Both the position numbers and the translations under genes were made by a program. The notes below the pieces were generated by a model. It was not told where the DNA came from, searched no databases, and was given only the letters and a program-made list of their open reading frames with translations. Positions 51,249 to 61,207 of a DNA stretch of 64,000 nt are shown here, one piece after another (the first letter of the stretch is position 1; every line of letters starts with the position of its first letter). The DNA is from CAIVAT01 sp037128705 (lineage in GTDB: Bacteria > Bacteroidota > Bacteroidia > Bacteroidales > FEN-979), in assembly GCA_037128705.1 (NCBI GenBank), contig JBAXVX010000003.1, forward strand, positions 1 through 64,000, given 5' to 3'.

Positions 51249-54026
51249 TTAAATAATCTGAAATTCATGTTCAGCGCAATGAAGGCGGCATGAACCGTTC
51301 GCATGTTCACAGGTGCATTTTCCCAATGATTTATCCACGATCAGTTTCTGCTGGATTTTATGCAACCTGGAGGAGCCCGTTGCAGGACTCCCGCTGGAAG
51401 GACGTGCAACATGAAACAGGGGTACTGCGTTAAAATTGACTGAAATATGTTTCCAGGCCCCCATGTTTACCGGTTCTTCCTGCACCCATTCCCAGTGTAC
51501 TGCTTTGGTGTATTTTGAAATCAATGTATTAAGCTGTTCTGTCGGAAGCGGGTAAAGTTGCTCGAGCCGGATGAGCGCAGTATCGTCTTTTTGCAATTTC
51601 TCTTTTTCTTCAAGGATATCATAATAGACTTTCCCGGAACATAGTACTACCCGGCTAATTTTTTCGGGTTCAGCGGTCATGTCATCCAGAACCTCATGAA
51701 ATCCGCCGGTTGTAAAATCATCAATGGACGATATGCACCGGGGATGCCGGAGCAGGCTTTTAGGAGTGAAAATCACCAGTGGCTTGCGGAAGGGCCAGTA
51801 AAGCTGGCGGCGCAGCACATGGAAGAAACTGGCCGGCGTGGTGCAGTTAACGATCTGCATGTTGTAGTGCCCGCAAAGTGAAAGGAATCGTTCCAACCGG
51901 GCTGAAGAGTGTTCAGGCCCCTGTCCTTCATATCCGTGAGGCAGGAGAAGAACGAGGCCATCCATCACCTTCCATTTGTCTTCGGCGCTGCTGATATACT
52001 GGTCGATAATCACCTGGGCCCCGTTGCTGAAATCGCCGAACTGAGCCTCCCAGATGGTGAGGTTGTTGGGTGTGGCGAGGGCATAGCCATATTCAAAACC
52101 AAGAACCCCGTATTCGGAAAGGAGAGAATTGTATATGGATAACTTTGCCTGGGCCGGGGAGATATGTTCCAGCGGAATAAATTTTTCTTCTGAATCTTCA
52201 ACCGTGAGCACTGCATGACGGTGACTGAAGGTTCCACGCTGACAATCCTGGCCACTCAAACGGACAGGGTGACCTTCATTCAGCAGCGATCCATAAGCGA
52301 GCAATTCCCCCATGGCCCAGTCGAGTTTCCCGGCCAGGAGCATGGCTTGCCGGTCATCCTGCATTTTAATGATTTTGCGGAAAAACGGCTTTCCTTCAGG
52401 CAATTCGGTCAGTTTCCTGCCAATTTCCATCAAGGTTTTTGCCGGAATTGCCGTAACAGGGGAGGTGACAAAATCTGCAGGTACGGCTCTCCGTAAATCC
52501 TTCCATTTGTCGGCCAGAAATGGTGCAATATCGCCTTTGATAATCGATTTGGCCGTTTCAAATCCATGGTCAAGGATCTCACTGATTTCCGCCTTGATCT
52601 TCGGAATGTCTAAGGATTTCAGAACATTTTCATTCTCCAGTTTACTCAGGTATATTTCGAGGGGATCGGGATGCTGTTCAATGATCTTGTAAAGGATGGG
52701 TTGCGTAAACCGTGGCTCATCACTTTCATTATGGCCATATTTGCGGTATCCCAGCAGATCAATGAAGATGTCTTTGTGAAATGTTGCGCGGAATTCCATG
52801 GCGAGCCGCACAGTGTATACGACTGCTTCAACATCATCGGCATTAACATGGAAAACAGGGGACTGGATGGTTTTGGCTACATCGGTGCAGTAAACGCTGG
52901 AACGGCCATCCAGGTAATTTGTGGTAAAGCCGATCTGGTTATTGACCACCAGGTGGATGGTTCCTCCTGTTTTGTACCCATCAAGATCAGCCATCTGAAC
53001 CAATTCGTAAATGATTCCCTGCCCGGAGATGGAGGCGTCTCCATGAATCAGGATGGGAGCTACTTTCCTGAAGTCTCCCTGGTACAGATCCTCTGTTTTG
53101 GCCCTTGATATTCCTTCAAGGACAGCACCCACGGTTTCAAGGTGTGACGGATTGGGTGCCAGGGTGAGGCGTACCCGTTTACCCTGGCGGGTTGTAATAT
53201 CGTTCGAATATCCCAGGTGGTATTTTACGTCACCAAGCAGGTCGTCATCTTCGTACTCTTTCCCCTCAAATTCGGAGAATATCTGGGAGAAGGGTTTGTG
53301 CATGATGTTCCCGAGCACATTCAGCCGGCCCCGGTGTGCCATTCCAAGTAAAAATTCCTCAATACCCAGTTCTGCGCCTTTTTGAATAACCTCCTCCAGT
53401 GCGGGAATCAGCGATTCGACCCCTTCGAGCGAAAAGCTCTTTTGCCCGGGAAATTTCTTATGAATGAATTTCTCAAAAAGCACACCGTCTGCGAGTTTTC
53501 TAAGGATCAGCCCCTTTTCTTCCAATGAAAAATGGGGCGTATTGAGACCAGGTTCCATTTTTTGTTTAAACCATTCAACAATTTCCGGTCTCCGGATGTA
53601 ATGATATTCAACGCCGACCGACTGACAGTAGGTTTTTTGAAGATGGACAATGATGTCGGCAAGTTTTGCGTTTCCAAGGCCGATTTCTTTCCCGGCCTGG
53701 AAGGTTTTCGTCAACTCTTCTTTCGAGAGGCCGAAGTTTTCAGGATCGAGGGTTGGAGAATATTTACGGCGTGTACGTACCGGATTCGTCTTTGTAAAAA
53801 GATGGCCGCGCGACCTGTAACCATTGATCAGGTTTATTACCTTGAATTCATTGGGAACAACAAAGGACTGGCCCTGATCTGCTTTAAAATTGGTCTGACA
53901 GAATTCGAATCCTTCGAAAAACTTCCGCCAGCTTTCATCCACCGAAGCAGGATCCTGCTTGTATTGTTCATACAATCCGTCGATTACGGAATTGTCGGGT
54001 TGATTCAGGTAATTGAATTTATCCAT
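51249..54026 (-). CDS. sucA: 2-oxoglutarate dehydrogenase E1
   Basis: Thiamine-diphosphate enzyme decarboxylating 2-oxoglutarate. 925 residues from the ATG giving MDKFNYLNQPDNSVIDGLYEQ; a 9-residue upstream extension lies over the promoter and is rejected. Features are the E1 N-terminal segment, MAHRGRLNVLGNIM, the TPP motif GDASISGQGIIYE to NNQIGFTT, HNESDEPRFTQP, and the C-terminal transketolase-like half (QFGDFSNGAQVIIDQY, LLPHGYEGQGPEHSSARLER). After the usual end (ARPSSGSPATGSSRLHKIQQ), a tail carries four Cys and three His in its last 22 residues. Confidence 0.94.
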   Translation of the reverse strand: MDKFNYLNQPDNSVIDGLYEQYKQDPASVDESWRKFFEGFEFCQTNFKADQGQSFVVPNEFKVINLINGYRSRGHLFTKTNPVRTRRKYSPTLDPENFGLSKEELTKTFQAGKEIGLGNAKLADIIVHLQKTYCQSVGVEYHYIRRPEIVEWFKQKMEPGLNTPHFSLEEKGLILRKLADGVLFEKFIHKKFPGQKSFSLEGVESLIPALEEVIQKGAELGIEEFLLGMAHRGRLNVLGNIMHKPFSQIFSEFEGKEYEDDDLLGDVKYHLGYSNDITTRQGKRVRLTLAPNPSHLETVGAVLEGISRAKTEDLYQGDFRKVAPILIHGDASISGQGIIYELVQMADLDGYKTGGTIHLVVNNQIGFTTNYLDGRSSVYCTDVAKTIQSPVFHVNADDVEAVVYTVRLAMEFRATFHKDIFIDLLGYRKYGHNESDEPRFTQPILYKIIEQHPDPLEIYLSKLENENVLKSLDIPKIKAEISEILDHGFETAKSIIKGDIAPFLADKWKDLRRAVPADFVTSPVTAIPAKTLMEIGRKLTELPEGKPFFRKIIKMQDDRQAMLLAGKLDWAMGELLAYGSLLNEGHPVRLSGQDCQRGTFSHRHAVLTVEDSEEKFIPLEHISPAQAKLSIYNSLLSEYGVLGFEYGYALATPNNLTIWEAQFGDFSNGAQVIIDQYISSAEDKWKVMDGLVLLLPHGYEGQGPEHSSARLERFLSLCGHYNMQIVNCTTPASFFHVLRRQLYWPFRKPLVIFTPKSLLRHPRCISSIDDFTTGGFHEVLDDMTAEPEKISRVVLCSGKVYYDILEEKEKLQKDDTALIRLEQLYPLPTEQLNTLISKYTKAVHWEWVQEEPVNMGAWKHISVNFNAVPLFHVARPSSGSPATGSSRLHKIQQKLIVDKSLGKCTCEHANGSCRLHCAEHEFQII

Positions 54027-54050
54027 GCTGAATGATTGTCTTTTCAGGAT

Positions 54051-54058
54051 CAAATATA
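54051..54058 (-). promoter_or_regulatory. -7 box of the sucAB promoter
   Basis: TATATTTG on the minus strand, 24 bases before the sucA ATG, matches TAnnTTTG. There is no -33 TTG at normal spacing. Confidence 0.5.
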
Positions 54059-54141
54059 CTGAAAATTGAAGAATTCAGAAGGGGATAATTCAACGGAGGT
54101 TTTCGTGGAATCTTACAGGCAAAGGGGAAGATGAATATTAG

Positions 54142-54171
54142 TTGACTTTTCTGGGCAAAATGCTACTTTTG
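54142..54171 (+). promoter_or_regulatory. Promoter of the M20 peptidase gene
   Basis: TTG (54142-54144), a 19-base spacer and TACTTTTG (54164-54171) match the full Bacteroidota consensus; the ATG follows 20 bases later. It is divergent from the sucA promoter. Confidence 0.75.
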
Positions 54172-54191
54172 CAGTAAGAAAAATGAGATAA

Positions 54192-55571
54192 ATGGAATAC
54201 ATACGAGAGTACATTGCCCAGCATAAGGACCGGTTTTTACAGGAATTGTTTGGATTGATCAGGATACCTTCGATCAGTTCAGAGGCTGAACATAAAGAAG
54301 ACATGCTCCGTGCTGCTGAATATTGGCGAAAATCGCTGCGTGAAGCGGGATGCGAGCGAAGTGAAATTTTTCCAACCGGAGGGAACCCGATCGTATATGG
54401 TGAAAAGATCATTGATCCGGCCTTGCCGACCGTTCTTGTTTACGGCCATTATGATGTCATGCCGGTTGATCCGATCGAATTATGGGAATCCCATCCTTTC
54501 AAGCCCGAGGTGCGTGAGGGTAAAATATATGCACGCGGGGCTGATGACGATAAGGGACAGGCATTTATGCATGCCAAGGCTTTTGAACTGATGGTTCGCA
54601 CCAACACCCTTCCTTGCAATGTGAAATTCATGATTGAGGGGGAGGAGGAGGTAGGTTCGGAATATATCGGACCCTTTTGCATGGAGTACAGGGAGATGCT
54701 CAAATCAGACATCATTTTGGTTTCGGATACCGGCATGCTTGGATTAAAAACCCCTTCGATCACGGTCGGGCTGCGTGGACTCATTTACATGCAGGTGGAG
54801 GTTACCGGTTCCAACACTGATCTCCATTCGGGGATCTTCGGTGGCGCCCTGGCCAATCCGATCAATGTACTCTGCAAGATGATTGCTTCGCTTACTGATG
54901 ATCAGGGGCGGATCACCATCCCCGGATTTTATGATGATGTTGTTGAGATTTCACGCGAGGAAAGGGAAGAGATGGCCAAGGCACCATTTGACGAAATGGC
55001 CTATATGAAAAACCTGGATGTGAATGAACTTTATGGAGAAGCAGGTTATTCGACCAAGGAGCGTACAGGAATCCGTCCGACGCTGGATGTGAATGGTATT
55101 TGGGGCGGTTTTACGGCTGAAGGAACGAAAACCGTATTGCCTTCCAAAGCCTATGCAAAAATTTCCATGCGACTTGTCCCAAATCAGGATTGGGTGAAAA
55201 TAGGTCAGCTTTTTGAGAAATATTTCACTTCGATTGCCCCGGGAACCGTTAAGGTTAAGGTGCAGGCACTCCATGGAGGGCATGCCTATGTGTCGCCCAT
55301 GGATACCATTGGTTATCTGGCCGCCAGCAAAGCGATTGAAGCGACCCTGGGAAAGAAACCGATTCCTGTACGCAGTGGCGGAAGTATTCCCATCATCCCC
55401 CAGTTTGAGGAAATCCTTGGCGTGAAAACCATTTTATTGGGATTTGGACTTGAATCTGATGTCTGTCACTCTCCGAATGAGAACTATCCACTCGAAAACT
55501 TCTTCAAGGGAATTGAAACGATTCCCTATTTCTACAAGTATTTTACCGAGTTGATGAAAACAGCAGGATAA
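54192..55571 (+). CDS. M20-family dipeptidase/metallopeptidase
   Basis: 459 residues, cytosolic (no signal peptide). Zinc-site motifs in order are VYGHYDVMPVDP, ARGADDDKGQ, EGEEEVGSEYI (catalytic Glu), SDTGML and, near the end, ESDVCHSPNENYPLENF with the last His ligand. A dimerisation domain sits in between (GLRGLIYMQVEVTGSNTDLH). The family includes carnosinase-like dipeptidases and succinyl-diaminopimelate desuccinylase relatives; dipeptidase is the likeliest from overall similarity. Confidence 0.9.
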   Translation: MEYIREYIAQHKDRFLQELFGLIRIPSISSEAEHKEDMLRAAEYWRKSLREAGCERSEIFPTGGNPIVYGEKIIDPALPTVLVYGHYDVMPVDPIELWESHPFKPEVREGKIYARGADDDKGQAFMHAKAFELMVRTNTLPCNVKFMIEGEEEVGSEYIGPFCMEYREMLKSDIILVSDTGMLGLKTPSITVGLRGLIYMQVEVTGSNTDLHSGIFGGALANPINVLCKMIASLTDDQGRITIPGFYDDVVEISREEREEMAKAPFDEMAYMKNLDVNELYGEAGYSTKERTGIRPTLDVNGIWGGFTAEGTKTVLPSKAYAKISMRLVPNQDWVKIGQLFEKYFTSIAPGTVKVKVQALHGGHAYVSPMDTIGYLAASKAIEATLGKKPIPVRSGGSIPIIPQFEEILGVKTILLGFGLESDVCHSPNENYPLENFFKGIETIPYFYKYFTELMKTAG

Positions 55572-55597
55572 CGAAGTTTCAAAACGTACACTCAATC

Positions 55598-57706
55598 TTA
55601 CTTTTGCTCTTGTTTTTTGAAGTCGTCGGAGGCTGTATCTAAAAACTTTACAAACGCATCAATGTCAAGATTATAGGCACGCGGCGCCGTGAGCAGGTTT
55701 CCGGCCGTATCCAGTAGAACGTAGTAAGGCTGTGAATTTACATTGAACCTGGTGATCTGAAGATCTGCAAATATTTTCCCGATGGTTTTCTTTACCTTTT
55801 GATCATATTTTGATGTGATCCATTCTTTTTCGGGCAACTCGGTTTTATCATCCACATAAAGTGCCGTGACGATGAAGTTTTCCCTAAGCCGTTTAAGCAC
55901 CCTGGGATCGGACCAAACATTGGCCTCCATTTCGCGGCAGTTTACACAGCCATGACCTGTAAAGTCGACGAAGATGGGTTTATTCTGCTGCCTGGCGCAG
56001 GTCAGTGCCTGGCGGTAATCAAAGTAACCTTCCAGCCCGTGGGGGAGTTTTAGGAAATCGGCATATTTCGGCTTCTCACATAAAGCAGACGGCGTTTGTG
56101 CTGCGCCTCCTCCTGCAGGTATTCCGGCAATCTCTGTTCTCACAATGGTATTGATATCAAAATCCTGGTAGGTGGATGGAGGAAGATAACCTGAGAGGGC
56201 TTTGAGCGGGGCTCCCCACATTCCGGGGATCATATACACAACAAAGGCAAAGACAATGATGGCCAGAGTGATCCTAGGTACGCTGATGAAGGGCTGATCT
56301 GAATCGTGGTTAAATTTCAATTTCCCGAGCAGATATAAGCCCATCAGGAAGAAGATCACAATCCAGAAGGCAAGATATACCTCCCGGTCAAGGATATGCC
56401 AATGATAAGTTTGATCGGCGATGCTCAGGAATTTCAAACCCAGCGCCAGTTCAAGGAATCCGAGGACCACTTTCACTGAGTTCAGCCATCCTCCTGATTT
56501 GGGAAGGCCGGAAAGCCAGGATGGGAAGAAGGCAAAAAGTCCGAAAGGAAGGGCAAATGCCAGTGAAAAGCCAAGCATCCCGATGATCGGCATCAGGATA
56601 TGTCCGCCGGCAGATTTAACAAGCAAGGCCCCGACAATTGGGCCGGTGCAGGAAAACGAAACAAGAACAAGGGTAAAGGCCATGAAAAATGCGCCCGCAA
56701 ATCCCCCTTTATCGGCTTGTTTATCGGCTTTATTTACGATCCAGCTTGGCAGGGTGATTTCGAACATTCCAAGGAAAGATGCGGCGAAGATCATGAAGAT
56801 CACAAAGAAAAATACATTGGGAACCCAGTGGGTGCTTATAAAATTGTTAAAATTTGCACCCAGGGTCACGGCGACAAGAATCCCGAGTACCATGTAAATG
56901 ATGATGATCGAAAGACCATACACGAGTGCTTCCATCTTTGCTTTTCGTTTACTGGTCGTATCGTGCATGAAGAAGGTCACCGTCATCGGGATCATTGGAA
57001 ATACACAAGGAGTGATGATTGCCAGTAACCCGGCTAAGAAGGAGATAAAGAAAAACCAGAGAAGCGATTTATCCGCTGCTTTATCCACATCTGTTTCACC
57101 AAGCCTGACCTGCTCGTTCTTTTTCACGGTGGAATCAGCCCTGGCAGCAGCAATGGAAGAATTTTTAATAGAATCCTGCTGTTTTGCCGTTGGGGCAACT
57201 GTGATCGGTGCGATCGCGACAGGGGTGGCAACTTTGGGATTCCCTTTTACTTTAATATTAAATTCAGCATCATTGGGAGGTATACATTGCTTATCGTCGC
57301 AGCACATAAAATTTACCAGACCCTTCACTGCAAAATCTTTCTGGCTTAAAATTTTAATTTTCTGCCTGAAGGTGGCTTTATCGGCAAAAAACTTAAGGAT
57401 CATATCGAAATTAGGGTCATTATCCTCGATGGCCTTCGGTTCAAGAACCTTACCAACAAGTTCATAATCCTGACTTTTATTAAAGGTGAAAGAGGTGGCA
57501 ATCGGGGCGCCATTCGGGCCACCCTGCGGAATATCCTGTGAATACAGATGCCAGGTTTTATCGATTTTGGCAATGAGCAACAAGGTGGCTTCGTCCGTAC
57601 TGGTCTGTTCAACTTTGAAAGTCCATTTTACCGGATCTAGGATTTGCGAGAAAGTAAAAAGTGGCAGTAATATCATGGCCAGCAGGCCTGTCAGATTTTT
57701 TTTCAT
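55598..57706 (-). CDS. dsbD: Thiol:disulfide interchange protein DsbD
   Basis: 702 residues from the ATG giving MKKNLTGLLAMILLPLF; the 8 upstream residues disrupt the signal peptide. An N-terminal periplasmic DsbD-alpha-like domain (CCDDKQCIPP) is followed by eight membrane helices with the redox cysteines in TPCVFPMIPMTV and SCTGPIVGAL, then a C-terminal thioredoxin domain with GHGCVNCREME (CxxC). It carries electrons from cytosolic thioredoxin to periplasmic proteins and cytochrome c assembly. It lies about 135 bases after tilS, with an octamer repeat array in the gap. Confidence 0.9.
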   Translation of the reverse strand: MKKNLTGLLAMILLPLFTFSQILDPVKWTFKVEQTSTDEATLLLIAKIDKTWHLYSQDIPQGGPNGAPIATSFTFNKSQDYELVGKVLEPKAIEDNDPNFDMILKFFADKATFRQKIKILSQKDFAVKGLVNFMCCDDKQCIPPNDAEFNIKVKGNPKVATPVAIAPITVAPTAKQQDSIKNSSIAAARADSTVKKNEQVRLGETDVDKAADKSLLWFFFISFLAGLLAIITPCVFPMIPMTVTFFMHDTTSKRKAKMEALVYGLSIIIIYMVLGILVAVTLGANFNNFISTHWVPNVFFFVIFMIFAASFLGMFEITLPSWIVNKADKQADKGGFAGAFFMAFTLVLVSFSCTGPIVGALLVKSAGGHILMPIIGMLGFSLAFALPFGLFAFFPSWLSGLPKSGGWLNSVKVVLGFLELALGLKFLSIADQTYHWHILDREVYLAFWIVIFFLMGLYLLGKLKFNHDSDQPFISVPRITLAIIVFAFVVYMIPGMWGAPLKALSGYLPPSTYQDFDINTIVRTEIAGIPAGGGAAQTPSALCEKPKYADFLKLPHGLEGYFDYRQALTCARQQNKPIFVDFTGHGCVNCREMEANVWSDPRVLKRLRENFIVTALYVDDKTELPEKEWITSKYDQKVKKTIGKIFADLQITRFNVNSQPYYVLLDTAGNLLTAPRAYNLDIDAFVKFLDTASDDFKKQEQK

Positions 57707-57768
57707 CCCGGATGGTTTTGAAGCATACAAATGTATAGAAAATCGCGATACCTAACAAGAGTTAAAAG

Positions 57769-57837
57769 GTGACAGGGTAATAAGGTAACAGGGTGACAGG
57801 GTGACAGGGTAACAAGGTGACGAGGTAACAGAGTGAC
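57769..57837 (-). repeat. Second tandem array of the 8-bp unit CYTGTYAC
   Basis: Eight octamers plus a partial copy, written on the plus strand as GTRACARG (57769-57837) and read on the minus strand as CYTGTYAC. The array starts 3 bases past the tilS stop codon and lies between tilS and dsbD. It matches the array at 10025-10080 in unit, sequence variants and position relative to the gene it follows. Confidence 0.9.
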
Positions 57838-57840
57838 TTT

Positions 57841-59175
57841 TCACGGTTTTGTCTCGATCTGAAGAATTTGTCTGGTTTTCGGGGTAACCCTGAACTGATG
57901 ATCGATGCGGTGGCCGACCACCCAGACGATGTGTTTTCCGGAACACAATAACCAGCACTTTTCTTTATCAGGAATGGAGAACTTCAGATCAATAAAGAAA
58001 TCACTTAGCTTCTTCTTCCTGTTCAGGCCATAGGGTCTGAACGAGTCCCCCGGCTCCCATTTCCTGAGAATGAGCGGAAATTCAATTTGTTCGCATGCGA
58101 TACTTGCCACATTGGCTGATACCGGAATTTCGTAATTCGGGGAGTGTGATATTTTTTTTAAAAATAGTGGGATTGGGGTTTTCAACGATTTATGCTTGCT
58201 AAATTCGTTGATTCTGAAAGACTTTTTTTCTTTTTTTCCACTGAATGGTTGAATGATGAGTTGCAACCTGTTTTTAACAAGGCGATGGGTAGCCGAAAGA
58301 AAAACCTGGCTTTTCTCCGTTTCAAGGCATCGAACGATATCATCAACCTGGCTTTGATTAAATCCATATGGAGAAAACAGTTCCCAGGCAAGGGTCATCA
58401 TTGGATTTGCACGCAGGAATAAGGGAATGTCGATGAAAATGTCATCTCCTGATCTTTTCATCACCTTTCCTTTCCACCCACTGATGGCCTGGCCTGCAAT
58501 GAATTCAATATCATTTATCCGGTGGATTGTTGAGGTAAGCTGATGACTGAAATCGGGGTTCATTTCACTCAACAATGGGATAAGTTCATGCCTGATCTTG
58601 TTCCTGAGGTATTTGGTCGTGGCATTGCTGCTGTCGGACCGGTAGCGAAGATGATTTGCCCTGGCAAATTCATCGATCTCGTCACGGTAAGTGAACATGA
58701 GCGGGCGAATCACATTCCCCTGTTTGACAGGAATCCCATGAAGTCCCGAAATTCCGGTACCCCTGATCAGGTTGATGAAAAATGTTTCAACCTGGTCATT
58801 CAGGTGATGTGCCGTTGCTATGCGGTTATACTGATGCTGAATGCAGAGTTCTTCAAACCAGCTATACCGGAGTTCCCTCGCAGCCATCTGGATGGAGATG
58901 CCGTGTTGTTTTGAATAATCGGTGGTGCGAAATCGTTTTATGTGCAACGGAACGCCATATTTTTCTGCCAGGATTGTGACAAATCGTTCATCCTCATCAC
59001 TTTCAATACCTCTTAATCCAAAATTGCAATGGGCAATGCCAAAGCGAAATCCATTGTTGTGAAACAATGCCGCCATTGCAACAGAGTCGATGCCTCCACT
59101 GACAGCCAGCAGCAGTAAATCTGATTTACCACATAAATCATGGTCGTTTATATAATTGATAAAACGCTTGTTCAT
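57841..59175 (-). CDS. tilS: tRNA(Ile)-lysidine synthase
   Basis: Modifies the CAU-anticodon isoleucine tRNA so that it reads AUA. 444 residues from the ATG giving MNKRFINYINDHDLCG; a TTG four codons upstream is less likely. The PP-loop ATPase motif LLLAVSGGIDSVAMAALF is at the N-terminus, followed by AHCNFGLRGIESDEDERFV, TAHHLNDQVETFFINLIRGTG and, near the C-terminus, the domain around LRKWEPGDSFRPYGLNRKKKLSDFF. Confidence 0.93.
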   Translation of the reverse strand: MNKRFINYINDHDLCGKSDLLLLAVSGGIDSVAMAALFHNNGFRFGIAHCNFGLRGIESDEDERFVTILAEKYGVPLHIKRFRTTDYSKQHGISIQMAARELRYSWFEELCIQHQYNRIATAHHLNDQVETFFINLIRGTGISGLHGIPVKQGNVIRPLMFTYRDEIDEFARANHLRYRSDSSNATTKYLRNKIRHELIPLLSEMNPDFSHQLTSTIHRINDIEFIAGQAISGWKGKVMKRSGDDIFIDIPLFLRANPMMTLAWELFSPYGFNQSQVDDIVRCLETEKSQVFLSATHRLVKNRLQLIIQPFSGKKEKKSFRINEFSKHKSLKTPIPLFLKKISHSPNYEIPVSANVASIACEQIEFPLILRKWEPGDSFRPYGLNRKKKLSDFFIDLKFSIPDKEKCWLLCSGKHIVWVVGHRIDHQFRVTPKTRQILQIETKP

Positions 59176-59392
59176 TGAAAGTCTCAATAATCAGGTCAAA
59201 AAAACCATGATGTAAAGTTACACTGTATTCAAGATTTACGCACAAACATGGATGAAAATATGAATCTTGGAATCTGATGTACAATAATTTTCCACACCAA
59301 AACTTTCCTAATGGACGCGTTTTCAGGCATATTAAAAAAATAGTAATTTTGAAATTAATTTCAAATCGTTAATCGCATAAGATTTCACTAAT

Positions 59393-61144
59393 TTGATCTG
59401 GCAAATCACATATATTACCTGGATCCATATTCTAACGGCTGTGATCAGTTTGCAGTTGGTGTTTACTGTCTATAAGATGCAGCTGGTACGGGGCAGGATG
59501 CCATTTCTCTGGATGATGTTCCTGTCTGCAACATGGTCTATCATCCTCTCTTTTGAATCTGCTGCAACGGTTATACACGAGAAGGTCTTTTTATCAAGGC
59601 TGGAATATTTCTGTATGATGTCCATTCCGGTCCTTTTCTTCAATTACATCCTGTCCATGAATATTTATAAACCTGTGCCACTGAAGCGCTACAGGATCCT
59701 TTTGTGGATCATCCCGGCTGCTGCAGTGGTACTGGTGAATACCAATGATTATCATCACCTGATATGGACCGGGTTTTCATGGAGTGAGGCTGGTGAAAAT
59801 ATCCTGGTTTATCACCATGGCCCGGTATTTTACATGGCCGCTGCATACTCCCTGTTGCTGGTTATTGCAGCTAATTTGGTGTTGTTGTCCTTTATCAGGG
59901 AGCGACCAAATTATTATAAGCAAAAGGCGGCTTACCTGATTGCTGCATCTGTTTTCCCGCTTCTGACAGGATTTTTATATGCAGGCGGATTAAGCCCGGT
60001 CGAAGGTTTAGATATCTCCCCAATGGGCATCATGATCAGCGGGATCCTGTTTTTCTGGGGGATTGCACGGGAAGAAATTTTCGATATCGTGCCAGTCGGG
60101 AAGCAGTTCATGATTGAAAAGATGAAGGATGGAGTGCTCGTTCTCGACAATGACCGGTTCATCATGGATATTAATCCTGCGGGACTGTCCATTCTTCTGG
60201 TCAAGAACATCCTTTTGGGAAGAAGATTGGATATTCTGATTCCACAGTTAAAGGAGTTTCTCATAAAAGCAGCTGTTGAACCCGAGCACAGGGAAGAAAT
60301 ATTCTTTGATAATCCCGTCAACGGCTGGTTTGAAGTATCCGGAAATCCTTTAAAGGACGCTAAAAACAGGCACCTGGGCACCCTGATAATCCTTCACGAT
60401 ATTACCCCGAGAAAGGAATCAGAAATGAAATTAAAAAAGCTTGCCGATGAGCTTGCGGAGACAAATAAAATGAAAGACCGTCTCTATGCTATCATCAGTC
60501 ATGACCTGAGGAGTCCCTTCAACTCAATCATGGGTTTTTCGGATCTTCTGAGCGAATCCTATGATGATTTTTCAGATGAAGAGCGGAAACAGTTTGCCTT
60601 CAACATCAGTTCTGCTTCAAAAATCGTGTTCACCCTTCTTGAAAACCTGTTGGAATGGTCATCGATGCAACTTGGTAAAATACCCATCCAACCTGCTGAA
60701 ATAGATATGAATCTAATGGTGTCTGAGGTTTCCGCCCAGCTCCATTTTCAGGTAACCCAGAAGGAGATTAAACTGGTAAATAAGGTTCCGGCCGGGCATC
60801 ATGCCATTGCCGACAGAAATATGATCCAGATCGTTCTTCGAAATCTTATCAGTAACGGGATAAAATATTCCCAACCGGGAGGTACCATCCTGGTAGAGTC
60901 TGAGCTGCTGCAATCATCCATTGAAATATCGGTTATCGACTTCGGGATTGGTATGACTGAATTGACCGTGTCGAGGTTGTTCGATTTCGAGAACCTTCAG
61001 TCAACTCCCGGAACTTCCAAGGAAAAAGGAACAGGACTTGGATTGATCCTGTGTAAAGAGATCGTAGAGAAAAACGGAGGAACCATCCAGGTATACAGCG
61101 AGCACTTGAAGGGAACCAGGGTTGTGTTCTCACTGCACATGTAG
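59393..61144 (+). CDS. 7TM-sensor histidine kinase with PAS domain
   Basis: 583 residues starting at a TTG (59393): MIWQITYITWIHILTAVISL forms the first membrane helix, and the next in-frame ATG, 28 codons on, would remove it. About seven helices span residues 5-215 (HisK-N 7TM type), followed by a PAS domain (GVLVLDNDRFIMDINPAGLS), a HisKA domain with IISHDLRSPFNSIMGFSDLL, and an ATPase domain (QIVLRNLISNGIKYSQPGG, VIDFGIGMT, KEKGTGLGLILCKEIVEKNGG). No response regulator is adjacent, so its target is unknown. Confidence 0.85.
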   Translation: MIWQITYITWIHILTAVISLQLVFTVYKMQLVRGRMPFLWMMFLSATWSIILSFESAATVIHEKVFLSRLEYFCMMSIPVLFFNYILSMNIYKPVPLKRYRILLWIIPAAAVVLVNTNDYHHLIWTGFSWSEAGENILVYHHGPVFYMAAAYSLLLVIAANLVLLSFIRERPNYYKQKAAYLIAASVFPLLTGFLYAGGLSPVEGLDISPMGIMISGILFFWGIAREEIFDIVPVGKQFMIEKMKDGVLVLDNDRFIMDINPAGLSILLVKNILLGRRLDILIPQLKEFLIKAAVEPEHREEIFFDNPVNGWFEVSGNPLKDAKNRHLGTLIILHDITPRKESEMKLKKLADELAETNKMKDRLYAIISHDLRSPFNSIMGFSDLLSESYDDFSDEERKQFAFNISSASKIVFTLLENLLEWSSMQLGKIPIQPAEIDMNLMVSEVSAQLHFQVTQKEIKLVNKVPAGHHAIADRNMIQIVLRNLISNGIKYSQPGGTILVESELLQSSIEISVIDFGIGMTELTVSRLFDFENLQSTPGTSKEKGTGLGLILCKEIVEKNGGTIQVYSEHLKGTRVVFSLHM

Positions 61145-61207
61145 TAAAACCTAATGGCAGCGAGGCGTATCATCGTACCTCCATGCTGATGCCTTCTGAA
61201 CCGTAAA

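Noticed and set aside
57769..57837. Possible CRISPR array
   Set aside because: The unit is 8 bp with no spacers and no cas genes are present.
57752..57958. A minus-strand frame translating as repeated VTLSPCY motifs
   Set aside because: The repetition comes from the octamer DNA array after tilS, and the rest overlaps tilS in another frame.
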